52,279 nt of DNA from an uncultured Bacteroidales bacterium (lineage in GTDB: Bacteria > Bacteroidota > Bacteroidia > Bacteroidales > Bacteroidaceae): positions 1 to 52,279 of the forward strand of contig CACZBC010000005.1 of assembly GCA_902779315.1 (NCBI GenBank), read 5' to 3'. The notes beneath the pieces are model-generated. The model was not told where the DNA came from and did no database searches. It saw only the letters and a program-made list of their open reading frames with translations. Below, piece by piece: positions 41,118 to 49,062 of this stretch. The translations under genes and the position numbers were made by a program. Every line of letters begins with the position of its first letter. Position 1 is the stretch's first letter.

Positions 41118-41627
41118 ATGAAGAAGATAATAAGTCTATTGATGCTCCTTTCTGCCCTTAATGTAGGGGCGCAGAAGGTCGAAACGGTTGTTGGCGAAGG
41201 TTGGGTGGAGATTCCTGTTCAGCAGACTCAGAGCGAGCTGAAGCCGGGCTGGAAAATCGTGGATTATCAGATGAAGAGCAAGCTGACGCGCTATCTTTCA
41301 GGAGGTCACGCCAGTCAATTGACGGAGGGAAATCGGCCCGTTTTTCGTGTCACTCCAGCCGAAAAGGAAGTGCTCATCGACTACGTCCTCGTTCGCTTGA
41401 AAGCCTCGAAATACTACAGGAAAATGTTCAAGCCGTTGCTGATTGAGTGCAATTATATCCGATTGGAACCCAGCAACTTCGACATAAAAGCTGAAAGTGA
41501 TAGTTTCATTTGCCAACCAAAGCAGCCTCTCATGGCTGGAGAGTACATTTTAGCTTGCCTCACGCAACATCCTATTGGCGAGCTTCAAGACCTGCTCGTC
41601 TATCCGTTCAGCGTAGGGAAGGAGTAG
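41118..41627 (+). CDS. Secreted protein of unknown function
   Basis: A 169-residue protein with a signal peptide ending VGAQ. The mature chain is a mixed alpha/beta protein without a recognised domain (EGWVEIPVQQTQSELKPGWK, IVDYQMKSKLTRYLSGGHAS, EYILACLTQHPIGELQDL). Divergent from nhaD, with an almost leaderless promoter. A 22-bp repeat array follows. Confidence 0.75.
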   Translation: MKKIISLLMLLSALNVGAQKVETVVGEGWVEIPVQQTQSELKPGWKIVDYQMKSKLTRYLSGGHASQLTEGNRPVFRVTPAEKEVLIDYVLVRLKASKYYRKMFKPLLIECNYIRLEPSNFDIKAESDSFICQPKQPLMAGEYILACLTQHPIGELQDLLVYPFSVGKE

Positions 41628-41665
41628 TTCCGCAGCCGTTTTTGCTCGCCACCAAAAGTGTGCCT

Positions 41666-41812
41666 CCAAACTTCACACTAGTAAAACGCAAACTTCACAC
41701 TAGTAAATTGCAAACTTCACACTAGTAAATTGCAAACTTCACACTATATGTTTGCAATCGTGGCACTATACGTTTTCAATCGTAACATTATACGTTTGCG
41801 ATTTACCCACGC
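41666..41812. repeat. 22-bp repeat array 6
   Basis: Three units AACTTCACACTAGTAAATTG (with small changes) are followed by three units of the ACTATACGTTTGCAATCGT type, period 22 bp, over about 145 bp. It is the longest array in the window and fills the gap between the secreted protein gene and the DMP19 promoter. Confidence 0.85.
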
Positions 41813-41873
41813 CTAATTGAGCAAGCTCTGCAAATAAATCTGTTCTCTTATCGTTTTATCCGAAAATTTTTCG

Positions 41874-41881
41874 TATCTTTG
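41874..41881 (+). promoter_or_regulatory. -7 box for the DMP19-smpB unit
   Basis: TATCTTTG, 20 bases before the ATG at 41901; no clear -33 box. Confidence 0.6.
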
Positions 41882-41900
41882 CAAAGCAAACAAGCAAGAA

Positions 41901-42404
41901 ATGGAAGTCAACATACCCGAAATAAAACTCCAGGAAGCTGTAGGTCTGGGCACCGATGCATTCTTGAAGGCCGTTCACGACGCCATCCTGAGTGCGATTG
42001 GAGGCGAGGTGAATGCCGAGACTTTGCCGCTCCTGAATGGCGAACAGACCACTCTGCTGGCCTACTTCATCCTGCGTGAAGAGGTGATGGACGGCGGTTT
42101 CATCCAACTCATCCACAATGGTTACGGCCCTTTCATCTTCCTCAATCCCTTCGCCAAAGCTATGCGAATGTGGGGCGCTCACGAGTTCAGCAAGCTCATC
42201 TACAAGGGCAGAAAACTCTTCGAGACTCATGAAAAAGCCCTCACAGCCGAGTGTAGCGACGAGGAGTTCATGGCGCTCTTCGAGAAGTACCCTGAGTTTG
42301 ACGACCTCGACGACGAGTTCATCGAGATGGAGGAGGATGTGACGGACCTCATCGCCCACTATGTGGACGACCATCTCGAGCAGTTTGTCAATGTCAGGAG
42401 TTAA
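41901..42404 (+). CDS. DMP19/DUF4375-like protein
   Basis: A 167-residue acidic protein without signal peptide. LAYFILREEVMDGGFIQLIH and FNPFAKAMRMWGAHEFSKLI-like segments (LNPFAKAMRMWGA) match the DMP19/DUF4375 fold, first known from a Neisseria DNA-mimic protein; the C-terminal third is very acidic (FDDLDDEFIEMEEDVTDL). Whether this homologue mimics DNA is unknown. It leads a unit with smpB and a LOG-family gene. Its stop codon is in a short GGAGTTAAA repeat. Confidence 0.85.
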   Translation: MEVNIPEIKLQEAVGLGTDAFLKAVHDAILSAIGGEVNAETLPLLNGEQTTLLAYFILREEVMDGGFIQLIHNGYGPFIFLNPFAKAMRMWGAHEFSKLIYKGRKLFETHEKALTAECSDEEFMALFEKYPEFDDLDDEFIEMEEDVTDLIAHYVDDHLEQFVNVRS

Positions 42405-42425
42405 AGGAGTTAAGGTAGTTAAAGA
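42396..42425. repeat. AGGAGTTAA tandem repeat before smpB
   Basis: Three 9-bp units (AGGAGTTAA, AGGAGTTAA, GGTAGTTAA) contain the DMP19 stop codon and end nine bases before smpB. The AGGAG words could also act as ribosome binding sites. Confidence 0.55.
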
Positions 42426-42434
42426 AGCTGAAGA

Positions 42435-42914
42435 ATGGCAAAGACGCTGATTCCCAATAAAGGGAAAGACATAAACATAAAGAACAAACGAGCCGAGTTC
42501 GACTACTTGCTCATGGATAAATACACGGCAGGAATCGTTCTGACCGGCACTGAGATTAAGAGCATCCGCAAGGGCAAAGCGAGTCTGGTGGACACATACT
42601 GCTATGTGATTCAGGGCGAAGTGTGGGTCAAGAACATGTATATCGCGCAATACGAGCAAGGTTCCTACAACAACCACATGGAAAGGCGTGACCGCAAGCT
42701 CCTGCTCAACCGCAAAGAGATTCGCAAGATGCAGCAGACGGTCAAGTCTCCAGGCTTCAGCATCGTGCCGACTCTCCTTTTCATCGACGAGAAAGGACTT
42801 GCCAAACTCGACATCCACATTGCTCGAGGCAAGAAGGAATACGACAAGCGCGAGACACTCAAGGAGAAAGAAGACCGTCGCAACATTGACCGACAATTCA
42901 AAAAGAACTATTGA
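42435..42914 (+). CDS. smpB: SsrA-binding protein
   Basis: A 159-residue tmRNA-binding protein of the trans-translation system that rescues stalled ribosomes. It has [20 protein letters not shown], the [14 protein letters not shown] motif and a basic C-terminal tail ([20 protein letters not shown]) that enters the mRNA channel. Its TGA overlaps the ATG of the LOG-family gene (TGATG). No tmRNA gene is seen in the window. Confidence 0.95.
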   Translation: MAKTLIPNKGKDINIKNKRAEFDYLLMDKYTAGIVLTGTEIKSIRKGKASLVDTYCYVIQGEVWVKNMYIAQYEQGSYNNHMERRDRKLLLNRKEIRKMQQTVKSPGFSIVPTLLFIDEKGLAKLDIHIARGKKEYDKRETLKEKEDRRNIDRQFKKNY

Positions 42915-44020
42915 TGCGAGACAGATATCAACAGATAAAGAACGAACGCGAACTGGCGGAATTGCTTGCCCAGCCAGAAGAGGAACTGCGAAGGGTTGCC
43001 TTCCAATGCGTTGATTTCAAGGCAGTTCCGGAGCAGGCACTCGCTCATATCTATCGCGAATGCCTTTTCCTGAGTTGTCGTTTGCCGATGGGACTCAAGC
43101 GTCAGTCAAGGGATTGCCTCTTCCTGCCCAATATGGGCGAGGAATTTGGCTTTCCAAATCACCTCTATTCGCCAGAGGAACTCTACGAAGGCTTCAATCC
43201 CGCAGACCCTGACAGCTACGAGAAATGCTACGATGGGCGTGTGTATCGGCATTACTTGAAGAAGGGAAAGTACGCAACAGACATTAAGGAAACGTTGGCG
43301 CGAACGCTTCACGACCACTCTATAAGCGATTGCCTGCAGGATTTCCTCTCGCGTTTCGACGAACATAAGCTGGTCGGAGTAATGGGCGGGCACAGTCTCT
43401 CGAGGCTCGACAAAGCATATGTTCAGGTCGTGCGAATGAGCAAAAGACTTGCCGAACTGGGTTTCCTGATGATTACAGGCGGCGGTCCAGGAGCGATGGA
43501 GGCAACACATTTGGGCGCTTGGATGGCAGGCAGAAGCGAAGAAGAACTGCAAGAAGCCCTCTCCATCATGAGTGTCGCCCCTCATTATACAGACAAACTT
43601 TGGCTCTCAACTGCTTGGGAAGTGCACAATCGCTTCCCCAATCTTGGTTACGAGAGTCTTGGCGTTCCCACTTGGCTATACGGACACGAGCCTTCCACAC
43701 CTCTTGCCACACACATCGCAAAGTACTTCGACAACAGTATTCGCGAGGATGGAATCCTCACCATCTCAAAAGGCGGAATCATCTACACACCCGGCTCAGC
43801 CGGCACTCTGCAGGAAATCTTCCAGGAAGCCGTGCAGAACCATTATCTCACATTCGGTTACGCTTCGCCGATGATCTTTATGGGCAAGCAGTTCTGGACA
43901 GAAGATGTACCAGTCTGGCCTTTGATAATGAACTTGGTTGATAGCGGAAGATACAAGAATCTCATCCTCTGTCTGACCGACGAGGTTGCCGATGTGGAGC
44001 GTGTTTTACAAGGAAAATAA
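42914..44020 (+). CDS. LOG family protein (Rossmann-like nucleotide hydrolase)
   Basis: A 368-residue protein with a LOG/lysine decarboxylase-like domain in the second half: LVGVMGGHSLSR, MITGGGPGAMEA and YTPGSAGTLQEIFQEA (the PGGxGTxxE motif with Ser and Ala replacing Gly). An N-terminal extension of about 150 residues (YRECLFLSCRLPMGLKRQSR) sets it apart from short cytokinin-type LOG enzymes and resembles PpnN-type nucleosidases in layout only. Likely cleaves nucleotide monophosphates; substrate not proven. Coupled to smpB. Confidence 0.85.
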   Translation: MRDRYQQIKNERELAELLAQPEEELRRVAFQCVDFKAVPEQALAHIYRECLFLSCRLPMGLKRQSRDCLFLPNMGEEFGFPNHLYSPEELYEGFNPADPDSYEKCYDGRVYRHYLKKGKYATDIKETLARTLHDHSISDCLQDFLSRFDEHKLVGVMGGHSLSRLDKAYVQVVRMSKRLAELGFLMITGGGPGAMEATHLGAWMAGRSEEELQEALSIMSVAPHYTDKLWLSTAWEVHNRFPNLGYESLGVPTWLYGHEPSTPLATHIAKYFDNSIREDGILTISKGGIIYTPGSAGTLQEIFQEAVQNHYLTFGYASPMIFMGKQFWTEDVPVWPLIMNLVDSGRYKNLILCLTDEVADVERVLQGK

Positions 44021-44034
44021 AAGGGCGCACTGGT

Positions 44035-44240
44035 GATGTGATGAAACTCCGAAAAACAGGTTTTGAGGGTTCGCTGCCTTTGTAATCCATCTAACCACAA
44101 TGGGATGGCACGCCATTAGCAGACGAAACATTTCTCGGTAATAAAATGTAAATTGATGAGTATCCCGATCTAACCAGTACGCCCGTATGATGTCTGTGTC
44201 CTAACCGCTGTAGAACCATTTCGGACTTCAATGATATCGC
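44035..44240 (-). other. Gene-free stretch with three tRNA 5'-half-like words
   Basis: On the minus strand the segments AGCGGTTAGGACACAG (around 44201), ACTGGTTAGATCGGGATAC (around 44170) and TGTGGTTAGATGGATTAC (around 44091) each resemble the D-loop region of a tRNA, but no acceptor or T-arm pairing completes a cloverleaf. Nothing else is recognised between 44021 and the malQ promoter. Confidence 0.25.
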
Positions 44241-44297
44241 AAATTTAGGCATTCTTGTCTTATTATGCAAGCTTTTTAACAATTTTCTTTCTCTCTT

Positions 44298-44329
44298 CTT
44301 GGCTTTTTCTTTATTTCTTGCTAATTTTG
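44298..44329 (+). promoter_or_regulatory. malQ promoter
   Basis: CTTG (44298-44301), 20-bp spacer, TAATTTTG (44322-44329). It decides the malQ start at 44357. Confidence 0.7.
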
Positions 44330-44356
44330 TTAAAGAAAACGATAGAAAATACGCTT

Positions 44357-46813
44357 ATGACGTTACATTTCTCGATAGAATACAGGACTGAGTGGGGACA
44401 AAGCGTTGAGGTGGAACTTTGCTTCCTTTCCGAAGAGGGTAAGACACACTGGCAACGCATCCTTCTCGAAACGGAAGATGGCCTGATTTGGAAGGGTCTG
44501 TGCACACTTCGGGCACGTGGAAGGCAGTTCCGATATACATATATAATTACGCAGGAAACTGCCGTTTCTCGTCGTGAATGGGATGTTGTGCCTCGAGTTT
44601 TCCCTGCTGATGATGCCCGCACATACTTCTTTGTCGACCATTGGCGTGATGTTCCTGAGGCGTCTTATTGTTATACGGATGCCTTCAAGGTTGCGAATGG
44701 ACTTGGCAGGATACCTTCAGCTTCGGTGGCGCTCTTTCCTCGGACTTTCCTTTTCCGCATTCAGGCTCCTTGGCTCGAGCAGGGAGAAAGGATTGCGCTC
44801 ATAGGCGACCAGCCTGCTTTGGGGAATTGGGATGTGGAACGTGCTTTGCCGATGATTCAGTCCGACCACGGAGAATGGCTTCTCTCCATTAGTGGTGACG
44901 GTCTTCGTTTGCCGTTCCAATATAAATATATTAAGGTAAAGAAGGACTATTCGGTGCTTTGGGAGGAAGGTCCAAACAGGCTAAGTCCTTCGACGGACCA
45001 ATTGTCGTTGGCTGGCGGACGATGGGTTGTTGCCCTATCTGATGGCGAGATTCGGCTTGAAGCTCCTCGTTGGAAGGTTGCAGGACTGGTGGTTCCTCTG
45101 TTCTCTCTCAGGTCGGAAGGCAGTCAGGGGGTAGGGGACTTCGGCGACCTCAAAGAGATGGCGGATTGGGCAGCTTCGGCTGGAATGCACGCCATCCAGC
45201 TTCTGCCTATCTGCGACACTACGCAAGACCGCTCTTCCACCGACAGTTATCCCTACAATGCCATTAGCGTTCATGCGCTTCACCCCATTTATGCGGACCT
45301 CAGGCAAATGCCGCTTTCGGACAAGAAGAAACTTGCTTCGTTCCAGAAGAAGTGGCAAAAGCTGAATGCTCTGCAGGCTCTCGACTATGTAGAGGTCATC
45401 AAGTTGAAGGAGGAGTACTTGCATCTCCTCTATGACGAACGAGGTGAGGAAGTTCGTCAAAGTGCCGAATATCGCGTTTTCGCAGATGAGAATGCCGAGT
45501 GGTTGCAGCCTTACCAGGTTTTCTGCCATCTGAGGGACACCAACGGAACGCCCCAGTTTGCGAAGTGGAAGAAGCTATCCAGCTACAATCGGAGTGCTGT
45601 GACGAAGTATGCAGACAGCCATTCCGAAGAGGTTGGCTATTATGCTTTCGTGCAATACCTGCTTCATTTGCAACTTTCGGAAGCCGCCGAGTACGCTCGT
45701 GCCCGAAGAGTCTTCCTCAAAGGGGACCTTCCGATTGGCATCAGTCCTTGTAGCGTGGAAGCTTGGCACGAGCCGCACCTCTTCAATATGGATATGGTGG
45801 CAGGAGCTCCACCTGATGATTTCTCACGAACTGGCCAGAATTGGGGTTTCCCCACGTACGATTGGGAACGGATGGCGGCTGACGGCTATCTTTGGTGGAA
45901 GCAGCGACTGGGTGGAATGGCGCAGTATTTCAGCGCTTACCGGATTGACCACATTCTTGGTTTCTTCCGCATTTGGTCGATTCCAAAGAATAGTCCGAAT
46001 GCCCTGCTGGGACAGTTCTCGCCTGCACTTCCCATGAGTATAGGCGAGATTGAGTCTTACGGATTGCCTTTTTACGAGGACCTTTTCGTGCCCGATGCCA
46101 AGCAGCCCAACCTCTATCACCCAAGAATTAGCGTCATCGGAGAAGATGCCTGGTGTCGGCTTCCCAAGTATGAACAGGACGCATTCATCCGTCTGTACGA
46201 AGATTTCTTCTTCCGCAGGCACAATGATTTCTGGGCTTCTCAGGCCATGAAGAAGTTGCCTGCACTCATCGAGGCGAGCAATATGCTGGTTTGTGGCGAG
46301 GACTTGGGAATGGTGCCTGCTTGCGTAGGACCGGTCATGAAGCGGCTCGGCATTCTCAGTCTCGAGATTCAAGCTATGCCGAAGACTTATGGTGTGCCCT
46401 TCGCACAACTTCACGAGAACCCTTATCGAAGCGTGGACACCATTTTCACGCACGATATGCCGACCCTCAGACTATGGTGGAAGGAGAATCCTGAGCGCAC
46501 CCAGTCGTATTATAATAATGTATTGGAACACGATGGAAACGCGCCGAAAGATCCGTCGGGCTGGCTCTGCGAGGAAATTATCGCGCACCACCTCAATTCC
46601 CCTTCCATGCTTTGCCTCATCAGTCTGCAGGATTGGCTCTCGATAGACGAGGATATGAGGAATCCCAACCTCGAGGAAGAGCGCATAAATGTGCCTGCCA
46701 ATCCGAAGAACTATTGGCGCTACAGGATGCATCTTCCCATCTCGAAACTGCTGAATGCAAAGGCCCTGAACGAACGTCTGCAAGTGTTGGTCGAACGTTC
46801 TGAAAGGGTGTGA
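44357..46813 (+). CDS. malQ: 4-alpha-glucanotransferase, CBM20-CBM20-GH77
   Basis: An 818-residue amylomaltase that transfers alpha-1,4-glucan segments during maltodextrin and glycogen metabolism. Two N-terminal starch-binding CBM20 modules (residues about 3-110 and 125-225, the second with IALIGDQPALGNWD) precede the GH77 barrel. The nucleophile Asp is in SAYRIDHILGFF near 528, the acid/base Glu in CGEDLGMVP near 647, and the third Asp in FTHDMPTLR near 697. The ATG at 44357 lies 27 bases after the promoter; a longer in-frame reading from 44255 would begin upstream of that promoter and adds a false hydrophobic segment. Cytoplasmic. Confidence 0.94.
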   Translation: MTLHFSIEYRTEWGQSVEVELCFLSEEGKTHWQRILLETEDGLIWKGLCTLRARGRQFRYTYIITQETAVSRREWDVVPRVFPADDARTYFFVDHWRDVPEASYCYTDAFKVANGLGRIPSASVALFPRTFLFRIQAPWLEQGERIALIGDQPALGNWDVERALPMIQSDHGEWLLSISGDGLRLPFQYKYIKVKKDYSVLWEEGPNRLSPSTDQLSLAGGRWVVALSDGEIRLEAPRWKVAGLVVPLFSLRSEGSQGVGDFGDLKEMADWAASAGMHAIQLLPICDTTQDRSSTDSYPYNAISVHALHPIYADLRQMPLSDKKKLASFQKKWQKLNALQALDYVEVIKLKEEYLHLLYDERGEEVRQSAEYRVFADENAEWLQPYQVFCHLRDTNGTPQFAKWKKLSSYNRSAVTKYADSHSEEVGYYAFVQYLLHLQLSEAAEYARARRVFLKGDLPIGISPCSVEAWHEPHLFNMDMVAGAPPDDFSRTGQNWGFPTYDWERMAADGYLWWKQRLGGMAQYFSAYRIDHILGFFRIWSIPKNSPNALLGQFSPALPMSIGEIESYGLPFYEDLFVPDAKQPNLYHPRISVIGEDAWCRLPKYEQDAFIRLYEDFFFRRHNDFWASQAMKKLPALIEASNMLVCGEDLGMVPACVGPVMKRLGILSLEIQAMPKTYGVPFAQLHENPYRSVDTIFTHDMPTLRLWWKENPERTQSYYNNVLEHDGNAPKDPSGWLCEEIIAHHLNSPSMLCLISLQDWLSIDEDMRNPNLEEERINVPANPKNYWRYRMHLPISKLLNAKALNERLQVLVERSERV

Positions 46814-46825
46814 TTCCGGACGAGG

Positions 46826-46945
46826 CCAGTGTCGTTTGCAATCATATAGTGTTACGTTTGCAATCGTATAGTGTGACGATTGCGATTTACTAGTGTGATG
46901 TTCGCGATTTACTAGTGTGAAGTTTGTGATTTACTAGTGTGATGT
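46826..46945. repeat. 22-bp repeat array 7
   Basis: Opens CCAGTGTCGTTTGCAATCAT like array 5, then TATAGTGT and three TTTACTAGTGTGA units with 22-bp spacing. It fills the junction between the convergent malQ and mltG genes; no hairpin terminator is present. Confidence 0.82.
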
Positions 46946-46946
46946 T

Positions 46947-47951
46947 TTAGCGTATCCCTCGTTCGTTGAGTGCCCTTACGTAGCGACGGGCGTTCTGGTA
47001 GTGTTCCGAGAGGTTCTTTGCGAAGTTGTGAGTGCCCGAAAAGTCCTCTTTCGCACACATATACAGATAGGAGTGCTCTGTATGGTTCAGCACGGCATCC
47101 AGACCTGCAATGCTGGGAATGCGGATAGGTCCTGGAGGCAATCCTACGACACGATAAGTGTTGTAGGGACTCTCTACCTGCAGATGCTTGTTCAGGATGC
47201 GACGGAGCGTGAAGTCCCCAACCGCAAACTTCACTGTCGGGTCGGCTTGCAAAGGCATTCCCAAACGCAGTCGATTGATGTAGAGCCCTGCTATCATCGG
47301 CTTTTCGGCATTGTTCGCAGTCTCTTCGTCTACGATGCTCGCTAATGTCGCCACTTCTTCACGAGTCATACCGCAAGCCTCTGCTTTCGACTTCCTCTCG
47401 GCCGTCCAGAAGCGATTGTTCTCGCTTTCCATACGCTCAACCAGTTTGTCGACGGAAATGTCCCAATAGACCTCGTAAGTGTTTGGAATGAAGAGGGCTG
47501 GAATGGTGGCAGTAGTGTAACCGTGCGTATTACAGTAGGAACTGTCGGTCAGGGCTTGGGCAATCTCTGCGGAATCTACCATCAGGCTTTGGGAAAGCAC
47601 AGAAGCCAGTTTTTCCATCGTTCTGGCTGTGGGAACGACTAGGTTCATGGGCTCCTGAGCGCCGTTCCTGAGCAGACGGAACAACTGCAGACAAGTCGTT
47701 CCGGGCTCAACATGATAGCGGCCTGTTCGTGGACGGAAACTGAAGACCTTATTGTATAAGTCCCATCTCCAGCCAAGTTCGGACTTCACCTTGACACTAT
47801 CCGCCGTATCGTCCCGGTCGATGAATATCAGCCTTCCAGGTCCTTCTTTACTGTTTGGAGCCTCAGCCGAAATCAAATAATACGTAAAAAACGCGGCCCC
47901 AGCCACAACGATAGCCAGCCCTGCAACGAGCCACAGAAACTTCTTGTTCAT
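46947..47951 (-). CDS. mltG: Endolytic peptidoglycan transglycosylase MltG
   Basis: A 334-residue YceG-like enzyme that cuts nascent glycan strands. One N-terminal transmembrane helix (LVAGLAIVVAGAAFFTYYLI) anchors it to the inner membrane, a LysM-like subdomain follows (TGRYHVEPGTTCLQLFRLLR), and the catalytic domain shows LASIVDEET with the catalytic Glu near 207, ADPTVKFAVGD and SPYNTYRVVGLPPGPI. The promoter box TAATTTTG lies at 47975-47982 on the minus strand. Confidence 0.94.
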   Translation of the reverse strand: MNKKFLWLVAGLAIVVAGAAFFTYYLISAEAPNSKEGPGRLIFIDRDDTADSVKVKSELGWRWDLYNKVFSFRPRTGRYHVEPGTTCLQLFRLLRNGAQEPMNLVVPTARTMEKLASVLSQSLMVDSAEIAQALTDSSYCNTHGYTTATIPALFIPNTYEVYWDISVDKLVERMESENNRFWTAERKSKAEACGMTREEVATLASIVDEETANNAEKPMIAGLYINRLRLGMPLQADPTVKFAVGDFTLRRILNKHLQVESPYNTYRVVGLPPGPIRIPSIAGLDAVLNHTEHSYLYMCAKEDFSGTHNFAKNLSEHYQNARRYVRALNERGIR

Positions 47952-48008
47952 TTTCGATTATGCTTATTCAAGTGCAAAATTACACATTTTCTCGTAGAAA
48001 GCAAATAA

Positions 48009-48054
48009 TTTTGAATTTTGAATTTTGAATTTTGAATTATTTGTCTTACCTTTG
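48009..48054 (+). promoter_or_regulatory. tRNA-Thr promoter built on an AATTTTG heptad repeat
   Basis: Four AATTTTG heptads (48009-48037) precede TACCTTTG at 48047-48054. The TTTG at 48024-48027, inside the repeat, has the right 19-bp spacing to act as the -33 box. Confidence 0.65.
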
Positions 48055-48066
48055 CACCCGCGTTTC

Positions 48067-48139
<73 letters not shown>

Positions 48140-48149
48140 CAAACCAAGC

Positions 48150-48190
48150 GACAAGAGGGTTCCGTCAGGGAGTCCTCTTTTCTTGTTTAT
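48150..48190 (+). terminator. Terminator after tRNA-Thr
   Basis: AAGAGG and CCTCTT pair around a 15-base loop and are followed by TTCTTGTTT; the outer ACA/TGT bases extend the pairing. Spacing fits the end of a short tRNA transcript. Confidence 0.55.
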
Positions 48191-48284
48191 AAAGGCGAAA
48201 CGGCACATCTGGAGCGTTTGCAAGAAAAAGAGGGAGTGAGAAGTTTTTTCATGGAGAATGTGTCGGAATCTGATTTGTTTTTCG

Positions 48285-48292
48285 TATCTTTG
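48285..48292 (+). promoter_or_regulatory. -7 box for the DUF1349 gene
   Basis: TATCTTTG, 29 bases before the ATG at 48321; it excludes an upstream in-frame ATG at 48258. Confidence 0.6.
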
Positions 48293-48320
48293 CCTCGAAA
48301 TTGACAAAATAAACAGAATC

Positions 48321-49052
48321 ATGCAAAAAAATCTTTTCACATTATTGTGCTTGGCTCTTGCTTTAGCAGCCTGCACTCAGCAGAAACCTCAGGAAACAGC
48401 AGAAACCTTCGCAGATGACGTCTCTGCCGCACTTGCCGACGGAGGGAAAATAGACCTTGCAAACCTGCAATGGACGCGAGAACCTGCCGGATATGAGGTT
48501 AAGGGCGATACCGTTCTCGTCACGACTGCGCCCCATACGGACCTTTGGCAGCGAACTTACTACCACTTCCAGAACGATAATGCTCCTGTCCTCCAGATGA
48601 AGACTCGCCAGAAGTTCTTCAGTTTCGTGGTGAAGACAGATTTCACGCAAAGCCACCAACGCTTCGACCAATGCGGCATTGTGATGTACCTCGACAGCGA
48701 GAATTGGCTGAAGGGTTCAGTTGAATTCGAGAACGAAGAGTTCCAGCATTTGGGCAGCGTGGCGACCAATAATGGCTATTCAGATTGGGCAACAACGGCC
48801 ATTCCTGCTGAGGTGAAGACGATGTGGTATCGTTTCTCGCGCAGAGAGGACGACTATTGCATCGAATGTTCCACCGATGGGACAGATTTCAGCCAGATGC
48901 GCATTTGCCACATGTATGCGGGGGCCGATGAAATCAGTTTCGGCATCTATGCCTGCTCGCCCGAGGAATCGTCCTTCACAGCCGTTTTCACGGACATGAA
49001 GATTACGGAGTGCATGTGGAAAGCTCACGACGGGCAGCAGCCCGACGAGTAG
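48321..49052 (+). CDS. DUF1349 lipoprotein
   Basis: A 243-residue lipoprotein (lipobox LAAC, Cys18) with a single DUF1349 jelly-roll: DLWQRTYYHFQNDNAP, FSFVVKTDFTQSHQRFDQCG, MYLDSENWLKGSVEFEN and WYRFSRREDDYCIECS. DUF1349 is related to concanavalin-like carbohydrate-binding or hydrolase folds, so glycan binding is possible, but no catalytic residues can be named. It converges on the DUF6055 gene with only ten bases between the stop codons. Confidence 0.88.
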   Translation: MQKNLFTLLCLALALAACTQQKPQETAETFADDVSAALADGGKIDLANLQWTREPAGYEVKGDTVLVTTAPHTDLWQRTYYHFQNDNAPVLQMKTRQKFFSFVVKTDFTQSHQRFDQCGIVMYLDSENWLKGSVEFENEEFQHLGSVATNNGYSDWATTAIPAEVKTMWYRFSRREDDYCIECSTDGTDFSQMRICHMYAGADEISFGIYACSPEESSFTAVFTDMKITECMWKAHDGQQPDE

Positions 49053-49062
49053 CCCAATTGCT

